Shown in pieces: positions 26,687 through 35,227 of a DNA stretch of 64,000 nucleotides. A model generated the notes under the pieces. The model made no database searches. It was not told the origin of the DNA and saw nothing but the letters and a program-made list of their open reading frames with translations. The stretch is from DAISWL01 sp036826375. GTDB lineage: Bacteria > Patescibacteriota > Saccharimonadia > Saccharimonadales > HK-STAS-PATE-42. Position 1 is the stretch's first letter, and each line of letters opens with the position of its first letter. The DNA is taken from assembly GCA_036826375.1 (NCBI GenBank), contig DAISWL010000002.1:117478-181477 (forward strand), given 5' to 3'. The translations under genes and the position numbers were made by a program.

Positions 26687-28738
26687 TTAAAACATAGCCA
26701 GCAGTTCAGGTTCGGTAATAACCTCTACCCCTAGTTTTTCAGCTTTTGTAATTTTGGAAGATCCGGTTTTGCTGGCAGCTACTAGGTACGTTGTATTATT
26801 GCCAACACTTGTTTGAAATGTACCTCCTAAAGATCGTATCTTATCGGCGGCTTCATCTCTGCTCATTGTGTTAAGCGTGCCAGTTATCACAAAACTTTTA
26901 CCCAGCAACGGACCACTGGCATCTTGATGCCAAGGCTTGACTCCTAAATCATTAAACTTAATCATTAGATTCTGATTATCCGGATCACTAAACCAAGCCA
27001 AAATACTTTCCGCCACTTTCAGGCCGATTCCATCAATTAAGTTTAGATCGTCAAAGCTGGCCTCAGATAGAGCATCTATTGAACCGAAGTTTTTAGCCAA
27101 ATCAATTGCGGTTTGAATCCCCACATGGCGGATTCCTAGCCCAAAAATGAACCTAGAAAGCTCTGGAGTTTTACTATTTTCAATTGCTTGAATCAGATTT
27201 TGAGTACTAAGTTCGGCGAAACGCTCTAATTGCCCAATATCGCTAGGCTTAAGAGAGTAGATATCCGCGAGATCATCAACTAAATTTGCCTCAACCAAAG
27301 CTTCTACATTTTTTTCTCCTAAACCATCGATGTCCAAAGCTTGACGAGATGCATAATGCTCTAAGGTTTTTTTTAAGATGATCTCACCCTTGTAGTTTTG
27401 AACTCGATACACGGCTTCGCCTTCGGGCCTACTAAACTTAAGTTCTGGAAATTGACGTTTGAGCTCATCTTCAAAATTAAACTTAAACGAATTTTTGGGC
27501 CTAAGATCTGTTATAACTTTGAGAACTTGGGGGATGATATCCCCTGCTTTATAAACTATTACCGTATCGCCGATGCGAATATCTTTGCGTTCAATTTCAT
27601 CTGCATTATGAAGGCTGGCGTGCTTAACGGTTGTGCCAGCTAATTGAACCGGCTCAAAAACTGCTACCGGAGTTGCAGCTCCGGTTCTACCGATGCTAAT
27701 CACGATATCTTCAATTATTGCCACCGCTTCTTCGGCTGGGAACTTAAACGCCACTGCCCCACGCGGAGCTTTTCCAACAACCCCCAGCCTCTGGTAAAGA
27801 TCACGATCATTAACTTTAATAACTGCTCCATCTGTTTGGAAGGGAAGCTCTTGGCGCTCTGATTCCCACTTATCTAAAAATTTTTTGAGTTGATTAAGCT
27901 TAATTGCCCCTGCCATTGGGTTAACCTTGAAACCGAGCTCCTTAAGCTTAGCGTAAATTTCTGAGTGAGTTTCGCTATCGATTCCCATCAAATCGTAAGC
28001 ATGGAATTTCAAAGGCCTTTTGGCCACCAGGCTAGAATCTAATTGACGGATGGTTCCTGCAGCCAAATTCCTTGGGTTTTTGTAAAGCTCCTCTCCATTT
28101 TTGCTTCGGATTTCATTAAGCTTAACAAGATCATCTTTGTAGATGACAACTTCACCCCGCACAATAATACTACTTCTATTAGAGTAACTCCCCTCTCCAG
28201 CTGGAGAAGGGCTGGTGGTGAGGTTGAGATTAAGCTCGAGCGGGATGCTCTCAATTGTTCTAACGTTCTGAGTGACATCTTCGCCAACTTTTCCATCACC
28301 GCGAGTTAAGGCTTGGATTAGCACCCCATCTTGGTAAATTAAACTGATTGCCAGCCCATCGTATTTAAGATCAACAAACAGCTCGGCATCTTTACTGCCG
28401 GCAACAACTTTATCAATTCTGGTTAGCCAGTTTTGAACCTCGTCGATGCTAAAAACATCATTTAAGCTTAGCATCCGGCTAGAATGAGTTACCTTTTGGA
28501 ACTTATCCAAAGCTTTTCCGGCAACTCGCTGAGAGGGGGAATCCGGTGTTATTAACTGAGGGAACTTGGCCTCTATTAAACTTAATTCGTGCTTGAGTTG
28601 ATCGGCCGCAGCCTCGCTCATTGTTGAGGTATCGTTGATGTGATACTCGTGGCGATAGTTATTGATGATACCCAAAAGATTAGAGTACCTCTCTTTAGCG
28701 CTAGTTAAACTTAATTTGTCTATCTCTTTTTGGTTCAT
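26687..28738 (-). CDS. ligA: NAD-dependent DNA ligase without cysteine zinc finger
   Basis: Seals nicks in replication and repair using NAD. The 683 residues are the usual length. The adenylation site is LKYDGLA with Lys125, followed by the nucleotidyltransferase motifs, OB fold, helix-hairpin-helix repeats (ALDIDGLGEKNVEAL and following) and a C-terminal BRCT domain (GKSFVITGTLN onward). I see no cysteine in the protein: the four-Cys zinc finger expected between the OB fold and the HhH region is replaced by FPELKFSRPEGEAVYRVQN. A short palindromic insert (SPSPAGEG, near 28,186-28,222) adds about ten residues to the adenylation domain. Confidence 0.95.
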   Translation of the reverse strand: MNQKEIDKLSLTSAKERYSNLLGIINNYRHEYHINDTSTMSEAAADQLKHELSLIEAKFPQLITPDSPSQRVAGKALDKFQKVTHSSRMLSLNDVFSIDEVQNWLTRIDKVVAGSKDAELFVDLKYDGLAISLIYQDGVLIQALTRGDGKVGEDVTQNVRTIESIPLELNLNLTTSPSPAGEGSYSNRSSIIVRGEVVIYKDDLVKLNEIRSKNGEELYKNPRNLAAGTIRQLDSSLVAKRPLKFHAYDLMGIDSETHSEIYAKLKELGFKVNPMAGAIKLNQLKKFLDKWESERQELPFQTDGAVIKVNDRDLYQRLGVVGKAPRGAVAFKFPAEEAVAIIEDIVISIGRTGAATPVAVFEPVQLAGTTVKHASLHNADEIERKDIRIGDTVIVYKAGDIIPQVLKVITDLRPKNSFKFNFEDELKRQFPELKFSRPEGEAVYRVQNYKGEIILKKTLEHYASRQALDIDGLGEKNVEALVEANLVDDLADIYSLKPSDIGQLERFAELSTQNLIQAIENSKTPELSRFIFGLGIRHVGIQTAIDLAKNFGSIDALSEASFDDLNLIDGIGLKVAESILAWFSDPDNQNLMIKFNDLGVKPWHQDASGPLLGKSFVITGTLNTMSRDEAADKIRSLGGTFQTSVGNNTTYLVAASKTGSSKITKAEKLGVEVITEPELLAMF

Positions 28739-28786
28739 ATTTATCTATTTTAAGTTTAACATGAAGATTTAAGTTATAATAAGTTT

Positions 28787-29707
28787 ATGCTCAATTATTA
28801 CTACGCTAGTTTAAGAAAAGAAACCGCAGTTAAGCTTAATAAATTTAAGCAAGGATGTTGGGTGGATATAAAACATCCTACTGATCAAGAAAGGAAGGAT
28901 CTAGAAAAATTAAACTTAGATAGCAATTTATTGGAAGATGCTTTTGATATTCACGAAGTTCCCAGAGTTGAAATCAGTAATGGGAAATCTTATTTTTTCA
29001 CCAGGCTGCCAACTCAAGCCGTTTCAAGCGATGACCTCCCCACCTTTCCATTACTAGTTGTATTAGATGATTTCGCAATCTACACTGTATCTAAGCATGA
29101 TCTTTCTAAGCTCTGGAAACCATTATTGGAAGATAGCTCAGTGGCCACAACCCAAAGAACTAAGTTATTTATTTTAATAGTTGATCAAATTACAAAAGAT
29201 TACCGAGATCATCTAAACTTAATTAATAAAAAAGTTAGAATGATCAGTAGCGGAATTCACAATGTAAACAAGAAGAAAGTTATGGAGCTAATTGAGTATG
29301 AACGCCGTTTAAACGATTACCTAGATTCTATCTCACCAACAAATGATGCCCTTGAAAACATGCTAGATGGCAGAGGAATTAAACTTTATGAGGATGATAA
29401 AGAGATTTTAGAAGATTTAAGCTTAAGTTTTGAGCAGCTGATTGTACGTTGCCGCAGTATGATTAAGGCTATTACCAATATTCGTGATAGTTATAGAATA
29501 ATACTAGATTCACGCTTGAACGATACCATTAAACTTTTAACGGTGATTACGGTTTCCATGACCATACCAACCATGATAGCCGGTATTTACGGAATGAACA
29601 TCCAGTTGCCCGGCGACCCTAACCACCCAGCCTATTTCTGGATTCTACTCTTTGGTTCATTTGCACTAAGCTTAAGCTTTGGTTTATATTTTTATAAAAG
29701 AAAATAA
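28787..29707 (+). CDS. corA: CorA-family divalent cation channel
   Basis: Pentameric Mg2+/Co2+ channel in the membrane. 306 residues: a cytoplasmic funnel domain (1-235) with a long charged helix, then two C-terminal membrane helices. The selectivity signature is present as YGMNI at the end of the first helix (TIPTMIAGIYGMN), followed by the acidic/Pro loop LPGDPNHP. The C-terminus is a short basic tail. Divergent from ligA with 48 bp between them, sharing an upstream copy of the dispersed palindrome. Confidence 0.95.
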   Translation: MLNYYYASLRKETAVKLNKFKQGCWVDIKHPTDQERKDLEKLNLDSNLLEDAFDIHEVPRVEISNGKSYFFTRLPTQAVSSDDLPTFPLLVVLDDFAIYTVSKHDLSKLWKPLLEDSSVATTQRTKLFILIVDQITKDYRDHLNLINKKVRMISSGIHNVNKKKVMELIEYERRLNDYLDSISPTNDALENMLDGRGIKLYEDDKEILEDLSLSFEQLIVRCRSMIKAITNIRDSYRIILDSRLNDTIKLLTVITVSMTIPTMIAGIYGMNIQLPGDPNHPAYFWILLFGSFALSLSFGLYFYKRK

Positions 29708-29735
29708 CATTGAACCAGTTTAAATCTAATGAAGA

Positions 29736-30317
29736 TTAACCCCTTAGGGCTAATCTGATTCTTTCCTCAGTTGGAAGATCTTTATCGATGCTTTTGAGCA
29801 TATCCAGAGCGTCACCCTGATTGTAACCAAGAGCAATTAGCGCTTGAGTGGCTTCATCGTTAAGTTTTACTGAAGAATTCATGATGCTTTCAAAATCGGT
29901 TGAGGAATCTTCACCAAATAAACTAAGCTTATCTTTTAAATCGAGCACAACTTTTTGAGCAGCTTTAGGGCCAACTCCTTTAGCTTGAGCTATGAATTTA
30001 ACGTCGCCGGAACCAATTGCTCGCACTAAACTGTTAAATTCGCTGATGTTCAAAATAGCCATAGCAGCTTTAGGGCCAACTCCGTTCACTGAAATTAAAA
30101 GGCTGAACAAACTTTTAGATTTCTTATCTATAAATCCATATAAATCGTGAGAATCTTCTTTAATATTTTCGTATATATACATAAGCTTGGCGGATCCTAG
30201 AACCAGCTTGTGATGATCTTGATTCGATACTATCACTCCGTACCCAACACCAGAGCATTCAATTACTACATCATCAATATTCTTTTCTGTTATTATTCCG
30301 TTAAGAGTTGCTATCAT
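29736..30317 (-). CDS. ruvA: Holliday junction branch migration protein RuvA
   Basis: Tetrameric junction-binding subunit that loads RuvB. 193 residues: OB fold (1-62; start MIATLNGIITEK), two helix-hairpin-helix motifs (VNGVGPKAAMAIL and AKGVGPKAAQKVV), and the C-terminal RuvB-contact domain (EATQALIALGYNQGDA). It is unlinked here from ruvB (56,958) and ruvC is not seen. Confidence 0.96.
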   Translation of the reverse strand: MIATLNGIITEKNIDDVVIECSGVGYGVIVSNQDHHKLVLGSAKLMYIYENIKEDSHDLYGFIDKKSKSLFSLLISVNGVGPKAAMAILNISEFNSLVRAIGSGDVKFIAQAKGVGPKAAQKVVLDLKDKLSLFGEDSSTDFESIMNSSVKLNDEATQALIALGYNQGDALDMLKSIDKDLPTEERIRLALRG

Positions 30318-30515
30318 TTATATATTTTAGCATGCATCGGAATCTATTTTTAATTAAGCTTAAGATTATGGCTATGAAGTAAATCTGTTTTAAAATCTAA
30401 ATTTTGACCGGAGAGACAGTACGATTATAGAACTTTAGTAGGGGTCAGTGAGTATTCGAATGATGTAAAAGTTATTAACTCCAGGCCCCACTATTCAAAA
30501 GAAAGGGTTTTAAAC

Positions 30516-31424
30516 TCATCCAAGAATCTGGATTACGATCGGAGCGATAATTAGAGCAACTAATATAGCTATAGATACTTGTGATGCCGCAAACTCAACA
30601 TCAAGTTTTTCAAGCTCGGCAAATGTAATTGAATTGAATCCAATTGGAGCAATACTCGCGAATATTGCAATACTAGTGTTAAGTCCATGTAAACCAAAAA
30701 CTTTCACAAACATCACGCCAATAAGACCGCCCAAAACAAATCTCAGGACTAATGATAGTCCGAGCAGCCCAGGTTTTTTTACTACTGGAGTAAATTTCAA
30801 CCCTAGTGCAATTAGGATTACGGGACCAACTAACCGCGCAATCATGGTTAAGGTGTCGTTAACCAATGCTGGAGGCGTTAAGCCCATTAACTTTACTGAA
30901 AATGCGATAATTAGAGCCCAGAGTGGGGGTGACATAAAAAGTTTCTTAACAATGAAAGAGTTATCTTGTTTCTCGTTGCCTAATTTTACTGCGATTGCGT
31001 ACACAATACTAAAAACTAGAAGACCATTGAATGCATCAATTAATGCAAATCGAACTAGTCCATCTGCCCCATATACTTTTTCCACAAAAGGCAACAAAAA
31101 TCCGGTGTTCATAATAGTGACGCCAACTAATAGTGAACCGAATGCCTTTATATTAACTTTTTTAAGCAATGAACCTCTTAGTGTAAATACAGCCAGTAAT
31201 GTCGTCCCAACAATTGCTGCGGGAAGTAGACATAAAATTGCAATCGAGGCGTCTATATTTACTTTTAATATTGACGTAAATACTAAAGCTGGAACACCGG
31301 CACTAAAAATAACTTTTAACAACGAAGAGCCGTCATCGCTGGTTAGGAATTTTAACTTCTTTAAGCCATACCCAATACCAAAAACCAGAATGAGGGGGAA
31401 TATTTTGATAATTGTATCTAACAT
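30516..31424 (-). CDS. AEC-family (auxin efflux carrier-like) transporter
   Basis: About 302 residues from the ATG at 31,424; an upstream TTG at 31,436 would add four. Ten hydrophobic segments in two inverted halves, with the N-terminal pattern VFGIGYGLKKLKFLTSDDGSSLLKV seen in AEC/malate permease proteins. A substrate such as malate is possible given the malic enzyme in this window, but nothing links them directly. It is the last resident gene before the tRNA-Trp element. Confidence 0.85.
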   Translation of the reverse strand: MLDTIIKIFPLILVFGIGYGLKKLKFLTSDDGSSLLKVIFSAGVPALVFTSILKVNIDASIAILCLLPAAIVGTTLLAVFTLRGSLLKKVNIKAFGSLLVGVTIMNTGFLLPFVEKVYGADGLVRFALIDAFNGLLVFSIVYAIAVKLGNEKQDNSFIVKKLFMSPPLWALIIAFSVKLMGLTPPALVNDTLTMIARLVGPVILIALGLKFTPVVKKPGLLGLSLVLRFVLGGLIGVMFVKVFGLHGLNTSIAIFASIAPIGFNSITFAELEKLDVEFAASQVSIAILVALIIAPIVIQILG

Positions 31425-31464
31425 ATTTAATACCAAGTATACATCAAATGCTTTAAATCGTTAA

Positions 31465-31595
31465 AGGGGTGAGTGGAATCGAACTTTAATTAACAGGGGT
31501 GATTACTATGAATATACTATTTTTCAGAAAAAGCCAGGAAAATTTAACGGGGGTGGAGTTCGATTACATTAGTCGAAAATTGAATTGGCAGGGGT
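31465..31595 (+). repeat. Cluster of four tRNA 3'-end-like fragments (old att scars)
   Basis: AGGGGT-type cores occur at 31465, 31495, 31548 and 31590, each followed by degenerate acceptor/T-arm-like sequence such as GAGTGGAATCGAAC and GGAGTTCGATTA. In reverse complement they resemble tRNA 3' ends ending in ACCCCT. The last one, TTGGCAGGGGT (31585-31595), exactly matches the 3' end of tRNA-Trp at 41517-41527. The simplest reading is repeated integration and loss at one tRNA site. Confidence 0.6.
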
Positions 31596-31721
31596 ACGTG
31601 GAATAAGCAGAGCTTGCGACCTGCAGCCATGCTCGTAGCAAGCTCCTGCGCGTGGCTTTGCTCTTCGAACGCACACTCTTACTCGCTTTGCTCGCTGAGC
31701 GTGGTCGTTTCACAAACACTA

Positions 31722-31762
31722 GCCAAGCAAAAACCCGACCTTATGGTCGGGTCTTAGCTTGG
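31722..31762 (+). terminator. Extended hairpin near the left end of the tRNA-Trp element
   Basis: An inner stem ACCCGACC with GGTCGGGT and an outer stem CCAAGC with GCTTGG form a long hairpin with only a weak T tract. Its 3' arm overlaps a second att-like sequence. It may insulate the element or structure the recombination site. Confidence 0.5.
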
Positions 31763-31889
31763 CAGGAGATAGCGGACGCATTTCAAACATCTGCTTTAGC
31801 TGCTAATGAAGATTATAAGCTAAAAAATCTAGTAGAACTATTCCAGCTTTCAGGCTCGTTATTAACAAGTGGAGTGGTGGTTTAGTAAT

Positions 31890-32204
31890 ATGAGTCTATC
31901 ACAAAACAAACGTATAGGCAGACCTACAATAATCACGCCAGATACTGTCAGGAAAGTCATAGTAGCTAGAAAGCGTGGCTTGAGCATAAGACAAGCCTGT
32001 GCGACCTCTGGTATATCTCACGAAGCCTTTTACTACCATACTCGCCACAACCGTGAGTTTACTTACATTTTAGGGCTATCTCAGGACTCAATTAAGGAAA
32101 GAGCTAGACTAGGAGTTGTAGATGCAATCATGCAGGGTGATTTAACAACCTGTAAGTGGTATTTAGAACGTAAAGACCCTGAGTTCAGAAAGTCAGGCAA
32201 ATGA
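31890..32204 (+). CDS. HTH protein resembling phage terminase small subunit
   Basis: 104 residues from the ATG at 31,890. A helix-turn-helix region (RKVIVARKRGLSIRQACATSGISHEAFYYH, about 22-52) is followed by a helical segment ending GDLTTCKWYLERKDPEF, the kind of C-terminus seen in terminase small subunits and related HTH proteins. It overlaps the next gene by 4 bp (ATGA), so they are translationally coupled. DNA binding is likely; a packaging role is not established because no large terminase or capsid gene is present. Confidence 0.55.
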   Translation: MSLSQNKRIGRPTIITPDTVRKVIVARKRGLSIRQACATSGISHEAFYYHTRHNREFTYILGLSQDSIKERARLGVVDAIMQGDLTTCKWYLERKDPEFRKSGK

Positions 32205-32503
32205 GCCAAGAAGAGGCTCTGAGATACTTTATAGAAGACTTCAGGTTGTATGTAGCATCTGTTCATTGGAAAACTGCTTGGTCATATCAAAAGTTTGCTC
32301 CTCATGAATACACGGTCTCTGACTGGAACGTCCAGCGTAGACCCTGGTTCGAGCAAATGGTACTCGGTATAAGAAAATATGGCTACAAAGAAGACTTTGG
32401 TAAAACTACATATATTTACCTTAATCTAGACGGTAGAAAGTATTGGACTCAGGGCGCATCAGTGAAGCAAACAATTTTGATAAACAGGGCTAAACTTGGA
32501 TAA
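32201..32503 (+). CDS. Hypothetical protein of the tRNA-Trp element
   Basis: 100 residues, not recognised. Rich in Trp and Tyr (HWKTAWSYQKF, WNVQRRPWFEQM) with no membrane segment. Coupled by ATGA overlap to the preceding HTH protein and convergent with res. Confidence 0.55.
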   Translation: MSQEEALRYFIEDFRLYVASVHWKTAWSYQKFAPHEYTVSDWNVQRRPWFEQMVLGIRKYGYKEDFGKTTYIYLNLDGRKYWTQGASVKQTILINRAKLG

Positions 32504-32535
32504 CACTGCATCTAGAAAGGAACGCTCGGTTGTTA

Positions 32536-35226
32536 CTATTTGTCTCCGAAGACTCGTATTACTTCGTCGAATGACCTCAACTTATCTTTATTCCAATCTT
32601 CTTGTTTAATATACAGGGCTTTGTATGTCATCCTGCTCTGTCTGTTATTAACATCTTCGCACCACTTCTGCAGACGCTTGAACTTCAACTTGGCATCGTC
32701 ATCTTCACGCCCCTTAGTCTCAACAATATATACGGTCTTACTATCTACTTTGACAAAAAAATCAGGATAATAGTTGGCAATAAACCCTTCTGAGTTCTTG
32801 TACTCAACCCTAAGTGCACTAGCTTCCTTATTTTGGAAGTTCTTAGTAAATGAAATTACGTCTTCACACGACTCGATAAATCCTGCAAAAACTAGCTCGA
32901 AGTCACTATCGCCAACAATCTTATTGAAGACTGATTTTTTAGGTACTACAAAACCCTTGTCATTAACTACGAATGGTCGTGACTCACTTATCTTTATATA
33001 ATTTTTTATCTCGGTATCGCCACTGTCTTGAACAGTTAATTCATTTATGGCTTTCTTGAACGTATCTTTGATTAGTCGGATGTATTCTACTTCAGAAAGG
33101 TTCCTAAGCATATTTAGGTCAGACAGCTCCACTTCATTTTCAAACATGTACTGGTGGACGAACTCTCTGACCTTTCCGAACAGAATATCATAACAACCAA
33201 ATAGACGTAGTTCTCTCATAATAGCTTGGGCAAAGAATCCAATCACGCTCTGATAGTCTGGGCTAATTTCACCACTTAACACAGTTGTGTGGTGTTCGTT
33301 CTCACCAACTACATCCTTGAAAACAATTTCTCTCTTTTCCTGTTCTGTAAAAGTTTTGATTGATACTTTTTTGTTTCCAAACTTCGATACATCAAGGTTA
33401 GCGAGATTCTTATATTCTCTTTGTATCCGAGGAGTCATAATTGGTATTTCAATATCTAACTTATCGATATCCTTTTGAGGGTTCTCACTATCAACTTCAA
33501 CAACCATCGGTGCTATTGGCTTTGCTCCAGTACCCATAGCTTTTTTCTCTAAGATAACACCCTCTCCTTTGATTGATTCAACAAACTCCATGAAGGCAGG
33601 CGTTCCAACAACGCTTACATATTCCTTTACATCATCTCTGCCGAAAAACATTCTCCGTAGTCCACGACCTAGTGTTTGTTCTGGCAAAATCTTTGAGTCA
33701 GCCGCATACGGTCTCAGACCAACTATAGTGGTGACATTCTTAACATCCCAGCCCTCTTTTAGCATCATCACAGATACAATGACCTTGAATGGGCTCTCCC
33801 AGCTATCGATTTCATTGGCTTGTTTGCGGAGCACATCTAAATCATCCTTATTTTTGCCTGATACGCTTTCTGAAACATCACCACTTTTATTAGTGTGAAT
33901 AGTAAGCACGTTATCACGCAAATCTGCAAAACTAGTCCTGATATAATCTGCAACCTCATCACAGTTCTTGGTGTCATCCGTCATTATAAATAGGATGGAT
34001 TTTTTGCCCATCGGCTTTAATTCCTCGTAGGTTTTCCTCCATTCTTCAACACCCAAGTCAATGAAGTCTCTATATTTCTCACTAAATCGTGAACTTTGAT
34101 TCTCATTTAATTTCCCACGACTTGCTGCATCTGGAACTACAGGGTTCTTAACAATTTGCTGATGTATTGCCTCAACGAGAGGGTAGTCACTTATCGTCTG
34201 CACAAAGATGGAACCATCTCTTTTTTTAGGAGTAGCAGTGACATCAAGTTGTAGCGACAGACCAGAACCCTTCTGTTTTAATCGATTGTCGATGTCTTGA
34301 ATCGATTTTGCCCATGCTAGTTTTTCATCCCAAATATGATGAGCTTCATCGTTAATGACGATGAGTTCGTCTATATCCCTAACTATCATTCCAAGGTCAA
34401 CGCTGGTGTCGTTAGTCCTAGTTACTGGCTTATTCCCCAAGAAGTATCTCGATGTATCTTCATCACTTGGACTAGCCTCCTTTACATCAGATTCAAATAC
34501 ACGATGTATGTTGGTTAGAAATATATTTCCAGTGTCCGAAACGGTGCGTAAGTCATCTTGGAGGTGAAGTGTAAGCTGGAAGTCATCTTGCCAGCTCCTA
34601 CCACGAAAGCCGTTATCTGGTAAGACTGGGTCTTCATGAAAAATCTTTAAGCCCTCAAAATCATTCTTTATACGTTCAAAAACAATCACGTTCGGACAGA
34701 TTAGTAAGAAGTTTTTAGAAAGTAATGAGTCATCTTCATATTTCTTGTGGAAATATGCCCACGCTAACACAAGACTCATAACTTTTGTCTTACCTGCACC
34801 AGTTGCCATTTTAATGACTAGTCGAAGCCACTCTTCAGTAAACATTCCAGGACTTAATACGCCAGTAGAGTTATAACGTATTAAATCGTACTTATCTTTT
34901 ACCTTAGCGACTTCATACAACCAAATAACAGTTTCAAGAGCCTCTCTTTGAGCAAAGTAATATCTGAAGTTATACGAAGTACCGTCTGAGTTGTACATAA
35001 TGTGGTCTTCTTTGAACCACCAGTTTAGTAAGGCTATAGATGTGTCACTCGCACCATCGTAGTTTGATTCTCGCCATTCTTTAACCTTTTTCCGTAAATC
35101 TGCAACTAGTGGTGGGAGTAGTTTTTCATGTCCTTTGTCCCTTATATCTTCGGCTGCAGGAAACCATCTAATACTGGGGTCTAGGATGACATAAGGGTCA
35201 GTTGGGAAGTCTTTGTGAAGTGCCAT
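32536..35226 (-). CDS. Type III restriction enzyme, Res subunit
   Basis: ATP-dependent helicase-nuclease that cuts when two head-to-head unmethylated sites are met; it works in complex with Mod. The 896-residue protein has Walker A ATGAGKTK (141-148), DEAH box VINDEAHHIWDE, the SF2 motif with TPEQTLGRGLRR-like text (ILPEQTLGRGLRR), and a C-terminal PD-(D/E)xK nuclease in YYPDFFVKVDSKTVYIVETKG. All are intact. It starts 1 bp after mod ends, in an HTH-mod-res operon. Confidence 0.95.
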   Translation of the reverse strand: MALHKDFPTDPYVILDPSIRWFPAAEDIRDKGHEKLLPPLVADLRKKVKEWRESNYDGASDTSIALLNWWFKEDHIMYNSDGTSYNFRYYFAQREALETVIWLYEVAKVKDKYDLIRYNSTGVLSPGMFTEEWLRLVIKMATGAGKTKVMSLVLAWAYFHKKYEDDSLLSKNFLLICPNVIVFERIKNDFEGLKIFHEDPVLPDNGFRGRSWQDDFQLTLHLQDDLRTVSDTGNIFLTNIHRVFESDVKEASPSDEDTSRYFLGNKPVTRTNDTSVDLGMIVRDIDELIVINDEAHHIWDEKLAWAKSIQDIDNRLKQKGSGLSLQLDVTATPKKRDGSIFVQTISDYPLVEAIHQQIVKNPVVPDAASRGKLNENQSSRFSEKYRDFIDLGVEEWRKTYEELKPMGKKSILFIMTDDTKNCDEVADYIRTSFADLRDNVLTIHTNKSGDVSESVSGKNKDDLDVLRKQANEIDSWESPFKVIVSVMMLKEGWDVKNVTTIVGLRPYAADSKILPEQTLGRGLRRMFFGRDDVKEYVSVVGTPAFMEFVESIKGEGVILEKKAMGTGAKPIAPMVVEVDSENPQKDIDKLDIEIPIMTPRIQREYKNLANLDVSKFGNKKVSIKTFTEQEKREIVFKDVVGENEHHTTVLSGEISPDYQSVIGFFAQAIMRELRLFGCYDILFGKVREFVHQYMFENEVELSDLNMLRNLSEVEYIRLIKDTFKKAINELTVQDSGDTEIKNYIKISESRPFVVNDKGFVVPKKSVFNKIVGDSDFELVFAGFIESCEDVISFTKNFQNKEASALRVEYKNSEGFIANYYPDFFVKVDSKTVYIVETKGREDDDAKLKFKRLQKWCEDVNNRQSRMTYKALYIKQEDWNKDKLRSFDEVIRVFGDK

Positions 35227-35227
35227 A

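Noticed and set aside
30634..31464. 276-codon plus-strand frame opposite the AEC carrier
   Set aside because: Long because the membrane-protein gene on the other strand has biased codons; no family features, whereas the minus reading is a clear ten-helix transporter.
31652..31885. 77-codon plus-strand frame at the left end of the tRNA-Trp element
   Set aside because: Covers att-like and hairpin DNA, has no ribosome-binding site, and its first half resembles translated tRNA-end debris.
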